From positions 4,049,501-4,109,500 of the forward strand of contig OU612070.1 in the NCBI GenBank assembly GCA_914767715.1: DNA of 60,000 nucleotides, read 5' to 3'. The translations under genes were made by a program, and so were the position numbers. Every line of letters starts with the position of its first letter. The first letter of the stretch is position 1. Below, piece after piece: positions 44,301 to 57,842 of this stretch. Origin of the DNA: Membranipora membranacea. Lineage: Eukaryota > Bryozoa > Gymnolaemata > Cheilostomatida > Membraniporidae. Below the pieces are notes generated by a model. It saw only the letters and a list, made by a program, of their open reading frames with translations. It was not told the DNA's origin and searched no databases.

Positions 44301-47300
44301 GAGATGTTTGGACAACTATGGGGACTCGGCTGGAGCCAAGACGAGGCAATTCAAAAAGGCTTACTTGGTCGGGCACCTTCAACATATGGGCAATCTGAAA
44401 ATTCATAAATACATAAATGACAAGGACTAACAACATCGATGATGAAGGCTGCTGAAATAACGCAAATGATAGTTATCCAAATCACCTTTTTCTCTATGAT
44501 CAATCATTTTAATATGTAGAAACCATATTTATTGACTTAATAATATCCAAAGTAAAGTTAGAACTAAAGAGTCAAATTTTTTGAAAGGAGCAAAAACTTG
44601 AAAATGGGATGTTGCAAATAAAGTTGAAATGCGGATGACAACAAGACACTTAAAACACTGTTTGCTTTGTAGGAAAGATATTTGACAGTGTTGAAAATAG
44701 AGAGAAATATAAAAAAGCTTCACATGTTTTGATTGGTTAGTTTGGGGACGACTGTACTTACCGCTGTCATTAGCTACATCCGATACCATAAGAAAACTTT
44801 TATTGTCACTATCTGTATATTTTTCTAGTAGGCCAGTCCCTCGGTTTTCTTCTCTACAAAACAAAAGTAACCTTTCATCTCTCTTTTACCACTGCAAAGC
44901 AAGCGACACATACAAGTGTGATATCATCATCACATTTAGAGTCTGCACATTTAGATATCAAATTGTATTCCTGTCCATTCGGAAATAATAAGTAACATGT
45001 CACAGGTGAAATTTTCAAACATGGCCTCATCTTCATCCGTATTCAATCCTGAAAATACGATGAATTGTGGGTTGCTTTTACTTACTTGGCAAGCATAGCT
45101 TGATATTCTTTTTTCCAGAGGCGTAACATTTGTGAACATGTAGTCAGAGATAGCTGGAATAATCCAAGACATGCTTCCAACTTTGACTTGACTAGAAGCA
45201 GACTGAAAAAAACAAAAATCATAAACTTTCAATCACTCAAAAATACAGGATATCAGCTGCTACCATACCAGTCTCTTTTGTATACGAGACGTGACATACC
45301 ATAAGAGAAACACGGTATGTAGCATATGTGTATTAACATCTACATATACATGTATATGTAAGGTATGTAGTATAAAGTGTATGGTAGTCATGTACTAGAA
45401 ACTAGTTGAATATGGAGCTGGAGAGTTTTCTTCTCAACATCATAAATGGGACAACACCAAACTTGCACACAATTATTGTATACTCTACTCAGTTATATAT
45501 GTTTAGTGGCAGAGGATTATTTGTGATATCCATTAAAGGCCAGGGGGTCCTTCAATTAGAAAGAGCGATTCTTTACTCCCTGCTTTACTAAAGCATGTGA
45601 TCACTATCACATCGCTCAAAATTACGACTCACTTGGTCTTTCAATTGGACAAAATCGCTCTCAAATCGCTCACTCAGAATGTATATAGCTCCATCAAGTG
45701 ACTGAGCGATCTGAAAGCGAGAGCCTAGCAGGTATCTCTCACTCAGTGAGTGAGCGATCATATTGCGATTTTGGCTGTTTCTAATTGAAAGACCCCCCAG
45801 GTTAAGTGATGGCCACTGATAGACAGTGTCTTGCGTAATGCCAGATATGAATTCTGACCTAAAAGTATCGGGATGTTCGCCGAGAGCTATCTTGATCACT
45901 TCTAAAGCCTTCTCGTACTTCTGCTCAGCAGAGAATAGAAGACTTAGTAATGTTAAGCTGTTCATGTGGTCCGGCTGTAGCTGAAAGCATAGAGAAAGAT
46001 CAATTGTTATTATTGATGTAACTGTTCAACGTGACTGGGTTATTAATATGGGAGTATCTCTGAGGACACAAAAGATATTTAACTCCAGGTCATCAAATAA
46101 CGAACATTTAAGAAATAGGATGGCCTTAACATGGTCGAAATAAGAGAATGAATTATTTATATGGCTAGCCTGACCAGACCGACCTGAGCCTTGCATAATA
46201 TTCACCTATAGTGTGTACGATGACAAAATATGGGTGTTACTCACCTGTAATGCAAGACTTGTGTATCTCAGAGATTCTTTGATTTTTCTCTGTTGTGCTA
46301 AATGGAGAGCTAGTTTGTATACAGCTTCTGTGCTGTTACTGTCTAAAGTGTAGGCTCTACAACATAGATAAGTGTGATAGCAGCAATGATACCTAGTTTT
46401 CTTTCATTTAACAAAATTAGATTATAATTTTTTTAATTATAATAATTAGATTATCTTTTTCGTTATCTTAATTGAAAGTTTTTGGTTTTTATTCCCTTTT
46501 TTTTGTTTTCTTGGAAGGCTGATTTTGTTAAACATTCTCATCGAATGAAAATGATGCGAATAAAGTAAAATAAAAAACAAAAAAAAACATATATGCTTCA
46601 ATGACCTAGCTCATGTGATCCCCAAACTAAACACACATGATTTTTAAGATGACTCAACCACCGTCCGAAATTAGATAGTCATGTCTTATAGTTGGCATCT
46701 CAAATCACATAATAGACCATGTCACCTCATAAGACTGGTTACGTCATGTCGTGACCCATGACCCGACTCTAGTGGGAGGATAAACTAGATCAACACTCAC
46801 TTGTTGTATGCGTTGTAGGCGTTTTTCTCGAGTAACTCCCTGCTGCTCCTGACCCGACACTCTGCTAGTTTATAACTGTACCCTGTAGCTAACAGTAATA
46901 ACGCTTTACTTTTAGTGATGGGGTCTTCACATAATTCTACTGCCTTTTCACAAATAGTGACGCCATCTTCAATCTGTAAAAGGTGTATAGGTAAGGTTAG
47001 TGAGACAACAAAGATGTCATCTCAAGTACAGTGATTCTACCTTATATTGTTTTCTTGACTGTTCAAAGAGACCAATAGGTTGAGTCTCTAAAAATATAAT
47101 TGGCTGCAAATTGTTCCACTCGGAAAGTTTGTCTTGAAATCTATTGTATGGTTAGTGCAAAAGCAGTGCTTTGTAATACATGGAGCTGTTTGAATAATCA
47201 TTATATTGATTCAATTTCGAATGGTCTTCCAAATCTAAGTTTCACTCAAACTCTACTGTTTGCAACACATGTATGTGCAGTACTAGACAAGACTAATAAA

Positions 47301-50300
47301 TTTCATATCCTTTCATTGATTGGATTGATTGATTGGCGCTGTGATATCAATGATTGCAGGACACATGCCTGGCAGATGCACTTTATTCACCCCATAGAAG
47401 TATTAATATTACCTGTGTTAGTTTGTCATAACATAGTTTAGCCTGTAGCAGTAATATAGTTGGATCTTTGGGTTTTAATCTGTGACACTCCTTCAACACC
47501 TGATATGCCCTGTCAAACTGAAATCAGAAACAGTGATGGAATAGCGTGTCAAAATATTTGTAGTGTATGGAGAAGACCTGTTTTCAGAACTAGATTAGCT
47601 ATTTCTGAGCCAAACCCCATAGAGCCTGTCCCTGCCTTATGTCAGTCCCAGAATACATGTAGGCAAGCTTTGAATTTTATTAGGGCTAGCTACATTGCTA
47701 CATAAAAATGAAATTTTCATGAAATCGAGAACTATATTAGTTTGGCTACACCAACAGTTAACACTAGACTCTGAGACTTATCTGAAACTAGAGGCTGGAG
47801 GTACTCTACTTTATAAACACAGAGCAGTAGTAATTCGTTTGAATTCTGTTGATAGGCTTACAGTGATGTTTGTATTTTCATTTTATGGCCAAGTTTTTAG
47901 GGCTGGAATAATGGTAGCCAGGATCAATATATTTTATTTGGTTTCAGTATCTCATACGCGTAATAACAGATTTTTCTGTGTGCTTGATACGCACTGAGAA
48001 GGCACAAGGGGTTTGATATTCTAAGCCTACCTTTCCAGTTTCGATGAGAGACAAGGCAAACTGATACCATACATGAGGTTCCTCATATGAGAACTTCATC
48101 GCTCTCTCCAAGGCCTATAATGATGATAGTTAAGAATAATGCTTGTTTGAGTCACGCAGAGTCAAATTTTTCGTAATTTCATTAGAGTTGGCTAACTGCA
48201 GAGTCGGTTGATATCCTGGCATTTCATGGTTGAAAAGGTCATGAATATAACTTTGGAACAAGTAGACACTTGACTCGCAAAACAAAAATGGCACAAGACC
48301 ACCAAGTTAATACAGACAAAGAATTAAAGCTGTAAGCCAGCAGCATCTATCATACTGCATTGACTGACAGTACTGACAGAGCTGCTTCTATTCATTTCTG
48401 AGATTGTTTCTTACCTCAGTAAGTATGGAGCAGTTAGATCGTCTGACAAGAGCAATAGCTAGTAGATCATACACAGCTGTAGCATTGTCGTATGTATGTA
48501 GCCTAGATTGTGTATGCTCTGGTCGTCTCTCTAAAACTGCGTCCTTGTTAGCCATTCCCTGGGAAGTGAAGAACAATGTGTGAATAATTATCACATTAAT
48601 TATCCAGATTACAACTTCACACCTTGATAAGGAGATTTGTTGCTAATCTGGCTGATTCCTCACCCGAAATCTTTCATTACTTTGGCCTTTAGATTACACA
48701 AAATCGCAAATCCCAAATCGTTCACCATTCCTTTCAAGTTTTTACATCTTGCATAGTGGCTGCTTGGAGACAGAAATAGTATAAATCACTCATCAAACGA
48801 AAATAATAAAAAAACACCATCACACAGCCTAGGATAGCGTAGCCTTGGATTGAAAGTGTTATCGGCTGTAGTCATCACAGCAGCAGAGGATTGTGTGAGG
48901 TCATGACTGTCGGATTGTTAAAATGTGAGATGACTTTGAGATGGAAAGGTTCGCACATCTCAAAGGGAAAAGATACCTTATTGAGTTGAGACATATAGTT
49001 AGCCTAGTAGAAACATAAATATATTTATTCTTTTATGGTGAACCAGCTGGTAAGAGAATCAAAACTAGATCAAAACTTATTCTGATTTCACTTTTCAAAA
49101 TCTTAGTTGTGTAACAGGACAAAATATACGATAGAAATCATTTTCAAGTTGTGCGTTTCTAGTTAATGTGATAGTTTTAAATCAGCAGGCAACTCTAGAA
49201 TTGTTCATTCATAGCAGTAACTGGTGAGTGAGTTGCTGACAAAATTCCAGTTTGACTTAGCTAAGCCTGACTGCCACCTACCACTCTGGGTTGCGGGTGA
49301 AGAGCGTCGACCAGAATTGATCATGTTCGACATGAAAATATACTGTCAAAATATGAGTGTTGGTAATTGTCTTCTATATTACAGTTGGAAGATAACTCCC
49401 TACAGTACATATAATCTATAGGCAGTTAACTTTCATATCGGGTTGATTTTTATGGTTTATGTCAGCCTTCCTAGTGCAAAATTTTATGACACAGACACCA
49501 GTCAAGCATATGATACTCTAACAGACAGGACCCACAGGACACAACTGGGCCGACTTGTGGCAGGGACAGTCTGCTGATGGCCAATTTAGTTTGACACAAA
49601 AATGCACTGCAAAAGGATCTGATTTTAAACATCCGCATACATCTATGTATTAATCTCTGTACCTCAGCGATGAGAAGTAGCAGAAGGGCTTCCTCTTCCT
49701 CGTTTGCAGGTACAAACATGTTCTTACTGCTGTATTGTTTCGCTTTGAACATGACAGTCTTAGATTTATCAGGCTGTATTTGCATTGGAGTGTAGGTAGA
49801 GGAACAAACACCTCGTAACAACACCTCAGCTAACTGCCGCGCTAATGTCTGAAACAGAATTAAACATGACGCAAGGCTTTGTGAAGAAAAGGCGGTTAGA
49901 TGAGACTTTTGATGAGATGATGATGAAAACAAAAAGCATAGTCAAAACATCACCAAATTGTTTCACTGTCATGTAATTGGAACTGTCAGTTTGGTTTTCC
50001 CATCAAATTAAAGACGATAACAACGGGGACATGGATATATAATAGTTTGCTTTAATCCTCTGAAAGATTAACTCATACAATTTGTACATATCTTACCAAT
50101 TTGTAGAGATTTTGACTTCCTGCTGGTTCGACTGCTCGTAAAAGATCTCTAAATCGACCAACACCCTTTGAAATATGACTGTAAGTAAGAATCAAGCATT
50201 GTAATTAATGGTAAATGATTTATAAACATGAACTACACTGGTCGTATAAACATCAGTGAACATCAAAGTTATGTCAGTATGAGCAAATTACTATTTATCT

Positions 50301-53300
50301 ATCAACACGAGGAAGGGGCAAGAACAAACTTAGCTATCTGCTTTATGAGGAACGATAATCGATGCAATTGCTGGCAGGGCCTTTTTGTGAAAGAAATCTC
50401 AACTCGTAGAAAGATTGCGATTGTTGTATCTTCTGTTTGTTTCAGTAAGTTTCTTGTAATTTCAGTTTCAGTAGTTTCTGGATGTCTAATTTGAAAACTC
50501 TCTGGTTATAATACTATGCAATTTTTATACCGCAATGGTTGAATACATCTGCTCACAAGTTTACCCACCCTTTCTCGATGTAACTCAGAGGAGATTTTTG
50601 TACGGCCATCTCAAGGATAGAGCCAATAGCGTTATTACTACGATTTGTAGCCCCAGTACCTATGGGTATAGAGCTTGCTGAGGTAGGGCTAGCACTGGCA
50701 ATGTCCGACGTATCCCTGCAAATATATAAAGTATTAACAAGATGAACATGCCATTACAAAATTTACAATAAATATTCCAATAAGTATTAGATTAAAGTAC
50801 AGAACATGTGATGGTGATGAGATGGCACACGTTTTGATAACCAGTGCTTAAAAAAATGCGGCACCGCTCTGCTGTCAAAGGGGACGGGAAGTAATTCAGG
50901 ATGTAGGCTCAATTAGACTATTACAGGAACATAGTGAATATCAACTACCAGGCAAACACGACTTTGTATAATTGAAAATGTCTTCCGCCACATCTGTTGC
51001 AGACTAATTATATGGTTACCAAACTTTGCATATTCTGAATAAGTCATCCATTGACAATTTTCAATGTGCGATAAATTGATGTAAGCGGTGAGATCACTTC
51101 TGTCCATAGATTTACACACAAACAGATCTTAAGTTTGGGCAAGCCCTACAAAGCTTAAGTTGTTGAGTGAATTTTAAAGGTGTGAGGTGATAGGGAGCCT
51201 GAAGTATGATTGAAATTTGATCTAAGACGCTGGAGGTTTTATGGTAGGATTTTGTACAGACCTATTTTGTAGATAGATGAGTAGGTAGTCCCCAGCCTGC
51301 TCGTAGTATCTAACTATACTATCCTCGATCTCAGCTGATCTTGACATCTCACCCGAGTCTATCAGCTTCTCTACACACATCGCTGCAAAAATAGACAGCA
51401 TCCGGCTTTTTTCCTTCAATTAATGATTATACTCATTGTGATCAGAAAAATTGAAATCACAAGTTTTACTCAATTTATTGCATTGTTACCATTGCAAATG
51501 TCACATTTTCTTAATAGTCGGTGGCCGAATTTGTGCTTCAATCTCAAGCCTTACTGACACAAGAAAAGAGTATTTTGTGGATAAAAATAGTAGGAGTAAC
51601 GAACCTTTCACAGCTAAACCCTCGGCCAGAATTTTAAGCATTCTATTTGTGACTGAGTGAAGCACAAGCTTGTCTAGGTTTATACTGTCAAACTCCTTCA
51701 GGGCTTCTGTGTACTTTGCCTGAGCGAACAACAACTTCCCGAGAAGCAAAACTGCTTCCTGTTTGAGCATTTCCTACAAATCAAAAGATAATCAACTGTT
51801 AGAGTGAAGACTGGTCTTAGAAGAAACAGCAACAGAGTAACCATGATAGCATTATGAATCTCATCTCATCCAATTTGCCAGTACTCCATGAGAAACAGTC
51901 AAGGGGAACCGAAGTCAGATGATGGCAAAGTTTCTCATTGGTGATTGAGTCATGAGGGTAAGTTCATGACACTGTATTTGTGGTTCAATCATGAAGTTAG
52001 AGAGACTGCTCCGGGGTTCAATGAATTTGGTCCAGATTTCTCAGATAGAACTGTGACCACAGGTGTTGCTGATATTCCGTCAATCCGATGTGGCCTTATA
52101 CAAAACATGAGTATTATAAACAGTATATCAAGTCATTTTATTGAGACACCTAAAAAACAAATGCATGCAAAATAGTACTGACTTTTTCTTTCGGACATCT
52201 GTTGAACACATATCTGAGATTTCTCTCAGCAGCCACAAGCATCTCTTTAGCTTTCTCCACATTTTCCTCACTGGGCGGATGCTCGAGTAGATATGTCTCC
52301 AATTCTTTCTCACCTTGTAGAAGGTTAGATATCACATCTAGAACAGAGATTTGGTAATATGTTTATGGTATTTTGTTCTAGAAATTCTTCAATGAGCATA
52401 CCAGTTTTTACGAACTACCATATAGACATCTTTTTAAAAAGCTTCTCCCTCCATATTAAATGAATTGAAAACTATTAAAAATCTTAATGCCAACACTCAA
52501 AAGCTTTGTAACGTGCATAGTATAGTATGTTTGAGAGGGTCAAGTATTTAAGTATCAAATTGGAATAGAACAAAAGAATATCAGCTGTATTTGTATACCA
52601 AAGATACCAACACCCAGATTGAGACAGACCAAAAGCAATGTGCAGTCCATCCTTGGCTTTATGTGTACGAAGTAACTAATGTATATTAAACAAAAGACAA
52701 GTTTTATTTTAAAGTTACCAAGTCATAGAGCGAGTGCCCGATACCATTGACCTCAGTGCTGTCAGTTAGAGAAAGCCAACAGAGCTATCAGCTCATGCGA
52801 TTCATCGGACTCTTCGAGTTGTTATATTGTGTGACTACCCAAAGTTGCCCTACCACTGATATGTAATATAAATTCATATCAATTCATCCTACTGATGGGC
52901 CGAAGAGTTGGCTTTGATTGGCCGTCGGGGTGGGACAGCCAATCAGGGCTAACTCTTTGGCTAGGTACAGATCGGTTACCAAATACATAGTCTGAGATGA
53001 CTAAAATCTTCTGTTGCTTTCAAGTGTAGACCCAGTTTTAAACGACGCAACATCTTGAAAATTGACTATGTTGCCCATAGGTAGTATCTATCTCGTTAAT
53101 AGCACAAATAGTATCACTTTACATGTATCAAAGGCATTGAATAAAAAAATTAGGCTCCTAAACAAGTCCAGAATCTAATAAGAGTTGATTTTTGATTTTC
53201 AAATTAGCAAAGTTTTATACTTCTATCAGTAAAAGTAGGAGCAAATATGCATAGCACAAACGTATTTGTAGTTTCTGTTCGTCTGTGTGGTTCTAGGGCA

Positions 53301-55686
53301 GCCTACAGGGCACCATGCACTAATTCTGTCTTATATTCTAACCAATCTTTCAAAGCTGTTCACTACTTTAATGATACTTTGACTAAAGGGTAGGTAGATA
53401 TTGGTTACAGTTAGAACTACCTGACATTACTCTGTGTGATAAAACAAAGGTGTGACCAAAACTTATGGAGAGACAACAGTAGAAAGAGAGGTAGAATATA
53501 ACATACTGAATTCACATCCTATGTGACTGATACTAGATACAAAAACTGATGGTTGCTGCACCAACAAGCACTAAACTTAAATATACGATAATGCTAAATT
53601 TGATGCCTAGGGTACAAAATTTACACTACAAGGCGAGCATAACAGCCTTCATCACAATAATACCAACTTCACTCATATATCTGCTCTACATATACATTGA
53701 TTGTTTAGATGTAAGCGACTCCCACAATGCAACGCAAAATTGGTCCTTGAGAAAAGTCACAAAAATAACCTATTAGTTTGATGAAATTTTACCATCCTCT
53801 TTGCGGATGGTTGAGCCTACCTTGGTGTTGTTTGTCCCGTGCCACCTCTTGAAAAAATTATCAAAAACATTATCAGTAACGAGCAGCAAACCCACAGGTC
53901 TCATGCTAGATATCGTAGTGACCAGTGGGCAAAACAACAATCCAATCAAAAATAAATTATAACTGCAAGCAAAGCTTGGATAGAACACATATGAATCAAA
54001 AGCAAAATGGAACAATTGACATAACTGGACCTAAGACAATGGACAGTCATAGTTCTACCTAGGCAGTACCTGACTCTGCCATTTTATGGGAGGGTTTCTC
54101 TGCCACCCAACCCTCTTAGCAGAGACAGGTACTGACTAACATCTACCTATATTACTGACAGGTGAGGATCAATACAAAATACAATATGATTTGAGACCAT
54201 ACTCTATACTTAAAATCTAGAGCTTCAAATTTCTTACCAATTCAGTCAGCCGCAAGATCGGTGACAGTTATATATTAGTAAAATTAATACAGGACAGTTA
54301 TGAATTTCATCGCCGAGTGAACCGAAGATAGTTTATTTTAGTGATTTAAATCTATCACCGCAATCGAATATTGGTTGTAGGCCCAATCACTATTTGCTTT
54401 TTTTAGATCAGGCTATAAACATAAGCCCTATAAATACAGCGAAATATAACTGGATGAAGATTTGGGCCAGGCAAACTATGGTCTTAGCCAACTTACCACT
54501 CAAATCACCTGGAAAGTACAAAACAAAGGCGGGTGGTTGCAAATACTATACTTCAGAGCTATTTGCAGGAAACACTCGATACACAATGTTTAAATGGCAA
54601 CCTTTGTGATGAGGAATTAAGATATTTGATGTCACAAAACAAGGGACATTGTTATGATGTTTTAATCACTGAGAAACCTCAAGTACACAACATATATATA
54701 TAAAACAGAGAGGAATAAAGGCTACTAATTATAGGTAGAGCACCTTGCCTAGAGGGAAGACCTGATTCCAATGCTTGCTTTACGGAGAAAACTTTATGTA
54801 CACTATTCCCACAAAATGACATGACGTGGAAATGAGTTAGAGAAATTTTTTTTGATACACAGACTAAGGTACAACAGCATGCTACAACAAAATTATTTCT
54901 GCTCGATGGCATTAACAATGGTTTCTGAAGTGCTAACTTATCACATGCCTGCAAAGTCTGCTCATTAGAAGTGCTCTTCAAGGGCCTGAGGGGAACGAGC
55001 GGTGAAGACAGGTAGGCCTATATCAATATCTACATCCAACTCCCTTCTGGGTGTAGGTGTTTGATAAAGACTGTATACTGCTTGTAACCTCCTCAGGCAA
55101 TGGGTTTTACTAGCTTCACCACCGCTTTGATATTGCCTAAATACTGGCAATTATGCAGACTACTATTACCGCTAGTGGTTTCGAAGGCTCGTGATACTTA
55201 CTGTTCACTCAATCTATTTCTCTCTATTTATCCTACCATGAGCTTAATTGATAAGAAAAAAAAACCACAAAGCTGTCCTGCTGCAGAACCTTGCCCTGAA
55301 TTGACAATTGTCAAGTCAGTCAGTGAGTCAGTCAGTCACCAGTGCACCAAAGATATCAGTAAATATACTTGTAGTCTAGCTACAGCTGCTCTCACAAGAA
55401 TAAATGTTAATAGATCACATTGCAGGTTGGCACTAGAGCACCCAAAAGAGCTGGAAATGATCAGAAAAAGAATCAATATTATAATTATTATGTATTGTAA
55501 CTTACTGTATCGTATGTTATTTATATTATTATTTTTAAATGTTTTTGCTAATAAATTCCTACCTAATCCATTGTTAGACTTGGTCCACTGAGTTCTGGTG
55601 ATCTCTAGGGCCTTGTCCCAATTAAATAGGCTCCTGTGTCTCTCAATCTCTGCCTCTACCTTGTTATTTTTCCTGTTTGTCGTCAT
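41309..55686 (-). CDS. TTC7: TTC7, tetratricopeptide scaffold of the PI4-kinase III-alpha complex
   Basis: TTC7 with FAM126/hyccin and EFR3 brings PI4KA to the plasma membrane to make PI4P. Twenty exons, 5' to 3': 55563-55686, 52183-52337, 51605-51773, 51262-51382, 50569-50715, 50097-50178, 49663-49848, 48415-48558, 48031-48114, 47413-47517, 46801-46973, 46245-46356, 45859-45980, 45086-45202, 44762-44853, 43094-43234, 42574-42671, 42212-42316, 41826-41917, 41309-41438. They give 832 residues, against about 840 in vertebrates. Diagnostic stretches include KGVGRFRDLLRAVE, TLARQLAEVLLRGVC, EEEEALLLLLIAE, SVAASRVEKALSEVASSYQS, AEKTLRDAVNIDPTAHQAW and the C-terminal IPFHNLLRVG. TPR helices fill most of the protein. 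A Ser/Thr-rich linker lies in exon 5 (SASPTSASSIPIGTG). One donor (exon 3, GTTCGT) is weak but keeps phase. It represents the single invertebrate TTC7, not specifically the A or B paralogue. Confidence 0.94.
43235..44761. other. TTC7 intron with a candidate inserted unit
   Basis: This 1.5-kb intron between exons 15 and 16 carries two perfect 15-bp direct repeats, CACCTTCAACATATG, at 43963-43977 and 44374-44388. The 396 bases between them look less AT-rich than the flanks and include an 82-codon minus-strand ORF without known motifs. The layout suggests an insertion with target-site duplication. I did not recognise the family. Confidence 0.5.
45541..45800. mobile_element. TIR element with internal ATCGCTC repeats in a TTC7 intron
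   Basis: The ends GGGGGTCCTTCAATTAGAAA (left) and TTTCTAATTGAAAGACCCCC (right) are inverted copies with one mismatch. The 260-bp body contains at least six copies of GAGCGAT or its complement ATCGCTC in both orientations, together with GTGAGTGAGC blocks. TTAA occurs close outside both ends, which would suit a piggyBac-like target, but the left one is a few bases off. It ends 58 bp from the TTC7 exon at 45859-45980. Confidence 0.8.
48559..49662. other. TTC7 intron between exons 7 and 8
   Basis: About 1.1 kb of intron. I see neither a coding exon nor a repeat I can define. Confidence 0.5.
52338..55562. other. TTC7 intron 1
   Basis: The largest TTC7 intron, 3.2 kb. It contains a small inverted repeat at 52899-52961. 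A 61-codon minus-strand ORF at 54965-55150 has no TTC7 counterpart and is not used. GTCA repeats near 55313-55338 are short. Confidence 0.6.
52899..52961. repeat. Short inverted repeat in TTC7 intron 1
   Basis: GCCGAAGAGTTGGC with TTTGATTGGC faces GCCAATCAGGGC with TAACTCTTTGGC. Arms are 24 bp, mostly matching, around a 15-base spacer. Confidence 0.65.
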
Positions 55687-57842
55687 GATGATGCCTTTTT
55701 GGAAGCAAATTCTTCTGGGCTTGATCAGGAAAGATTTTTTATGAAATTAAATAGTATTGTCCAATTAGATTGATAGTAGCAAATAATTTGGCCAATCAAA
55801 TCACGTTTCACAACATCTGGTCAAGGTCATAATTTTTATTTATTTAGCCTCTGGCTATCATTTCTGCATGATTCTTTTATAAGAATTCCATATATGAATT
55901 GAAACTTAAAAGACCACAGGCTAGATGAACAGTTTTGTCTAAAAAGTTGTAATTATCACACAATATTTTTCATTTCCCATAAATATAGGGCAGGCCCTTG
56001 CTGCTCTAGCCATTCGGACTTTCCAGACACATTGACTGGACCATCTTGTATTGAACCATAAGGGATTAACGAGTTAGTCATTTATCTTGAGGACAGAGTT
56101 AGTGTAGAGTTCATTCTGCCTTCCAGTCCAGGACCACTCTGCTGTGACTCCCACTCACTACTTGCTAGTAGTCACCTGACATTTACCACCAGTAGTAAGT
56201 ACCACCACCATGACTTCAGTACTTGTACTATCATAGTCTGTGACTACATTAGACTGGTAGGTCTGATCCCTGAGCTATCTACCCTACTAAACATACTTAC
56301 TGGAAAAAAACTGAGATGGCCAAAAGTGACGGAGAAGAACATGTTACTTACTTCTTACTTACTTCCCAATTAATCCTAGGAGCCAGTTCAAGGCATATAG
56401 GATATTAAACCAGTTTTATGACCATTGGGGGTAACTTGAGGGGAGAGATGTTGGCATGTAGGGTTTCATCTCTGCTGTCTGCTAGTAGCCTACCTGGATA
56501 TTTGAATAACAGGAAGATTATGTCTCAGTTTTTTCCAGCCAGCAAGTGGATGGATAGCTTAGAGAGTAGCCCTACTAATGTACTCATCTATATGTTATCA
56601 ATATACCATAACAAAAGATAATTTTTTACACTTGAACTTGGGTTCCAGTATTTCAGCCTTTATGACGGCGTTGGATTTAAGACATTTGACGCTTGTTCCT
56701 GTCTACGACTAATTAATGGTTATTCCTCCCAATGATGAGTCAAGTCTACGTCCGTTCAAAAAATCATCTATCAATGCAATTCAACTTTCCCAATGTGAAC
56801 CGTTGTCACATTATAACCTTTGAACTTTTCTATGATTATTGCTATAGTTTGTGATGAAAATATAGGCATTGTGGCACAATTAATTTATTGATGACTCTAA
56901 ACGGCGATATGGAATGGACAGAGGCTTCATTAGTTTACAAGCATGTAGGCCTATACATGTTATCAACTCCCAGCGTTCATCCTCATGGACCGCAGCAACA
57001 AGATTCATTTCATTAGGACATTAAAAGTACCAAACACTGTGTTGGACATGATTATTTAGACCACTCTTCTCTGAGGCCGGAATCATTTGGTTGATCAAAC
57101 CTCTGTTGCCCGATTCATTTGCATCCTAAACCCGGACCCGTCAACCACTAGCAAGTATGTCATATATGACTGACATGGCGTGGTTGATCATTTCTGAATT
57201 AGAATGAGAAACAACTGATCATCTTTTTCCTGACCTAAACTAGCCCAATAGGGTGCTTTAGTCCTAGCCATAATAAGATTATAACAATAAAATGAAGGGT
57301 AGTGTGGAAATAATGACTCTTTATTTTGTGATAAGGACTTGTCTTTAAACATGACAAACCATCATGAAATTGTAAAATATGTCAACTTAGGTCCCTATTT
57401 ATAAATGCATAAATAATTTATTTCAACACATGAAAGCCACTCAATCAATAACTGACCTGCTTTACACTATACATTGTCTGGTAGCTGATACGCGATATAC
57501 TGGGTGACTCATTCAATCTAAGTTTCAATCTTCTGTCTTTTTTGCAGATAACTGTATAAATAGATTTGCAACATCCTGTTTCTTATTCATTTATTCTAGT
57601 GTAGACAAGTAGAAAGAAGAACTCTGTCAACCAACTAAAAGCTGTGTCAATGAGAAAAAGTTTTTATCCTCTATATCACTATCGCTGATACAACGCTGCG
57701 TCTTTATCAATTGTACACAAGATCATAGAAGAGCATCCTTCTCACTAGTCAGAAATATTTCTTCTCTCTCCCAGTTTGTACACATGATGTTTGACTAGTA
57801 TTAGTACCCGACATATCTATTAGCTGGCTAGATAAACCGGTT
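55687..57842. other. Intergenic region between TTC7 and LRRC57 (head-to-head)
   Basis: About 2.2 kb separates two divergent start codons, so both promoters should lie here. No coding exon or defined repeat was found. CCAAT occurs at a few places near the TTC7 end (for example ATTGG and CCAAT around 55760-55800), which is common in AT-rich DNA. Confidence 0.5.

Noticed and set aside
54965-55150. A 61-codon minus-strand ORF (starts MPVFRQYQSGG) in TTC7 intron 1, considered as an extra TTC7 exon
   Set aside because: TTC7 exon 1 joins exon 2 in phase and the family has no residues in between.
55100-55591. A 163-codon plus-strand ORF overlapping TTC7 exon 1
   Set aside because: It runs antisense to a confirmed exon, has low-complexity Ile/Leu-rich composition and no family motif.
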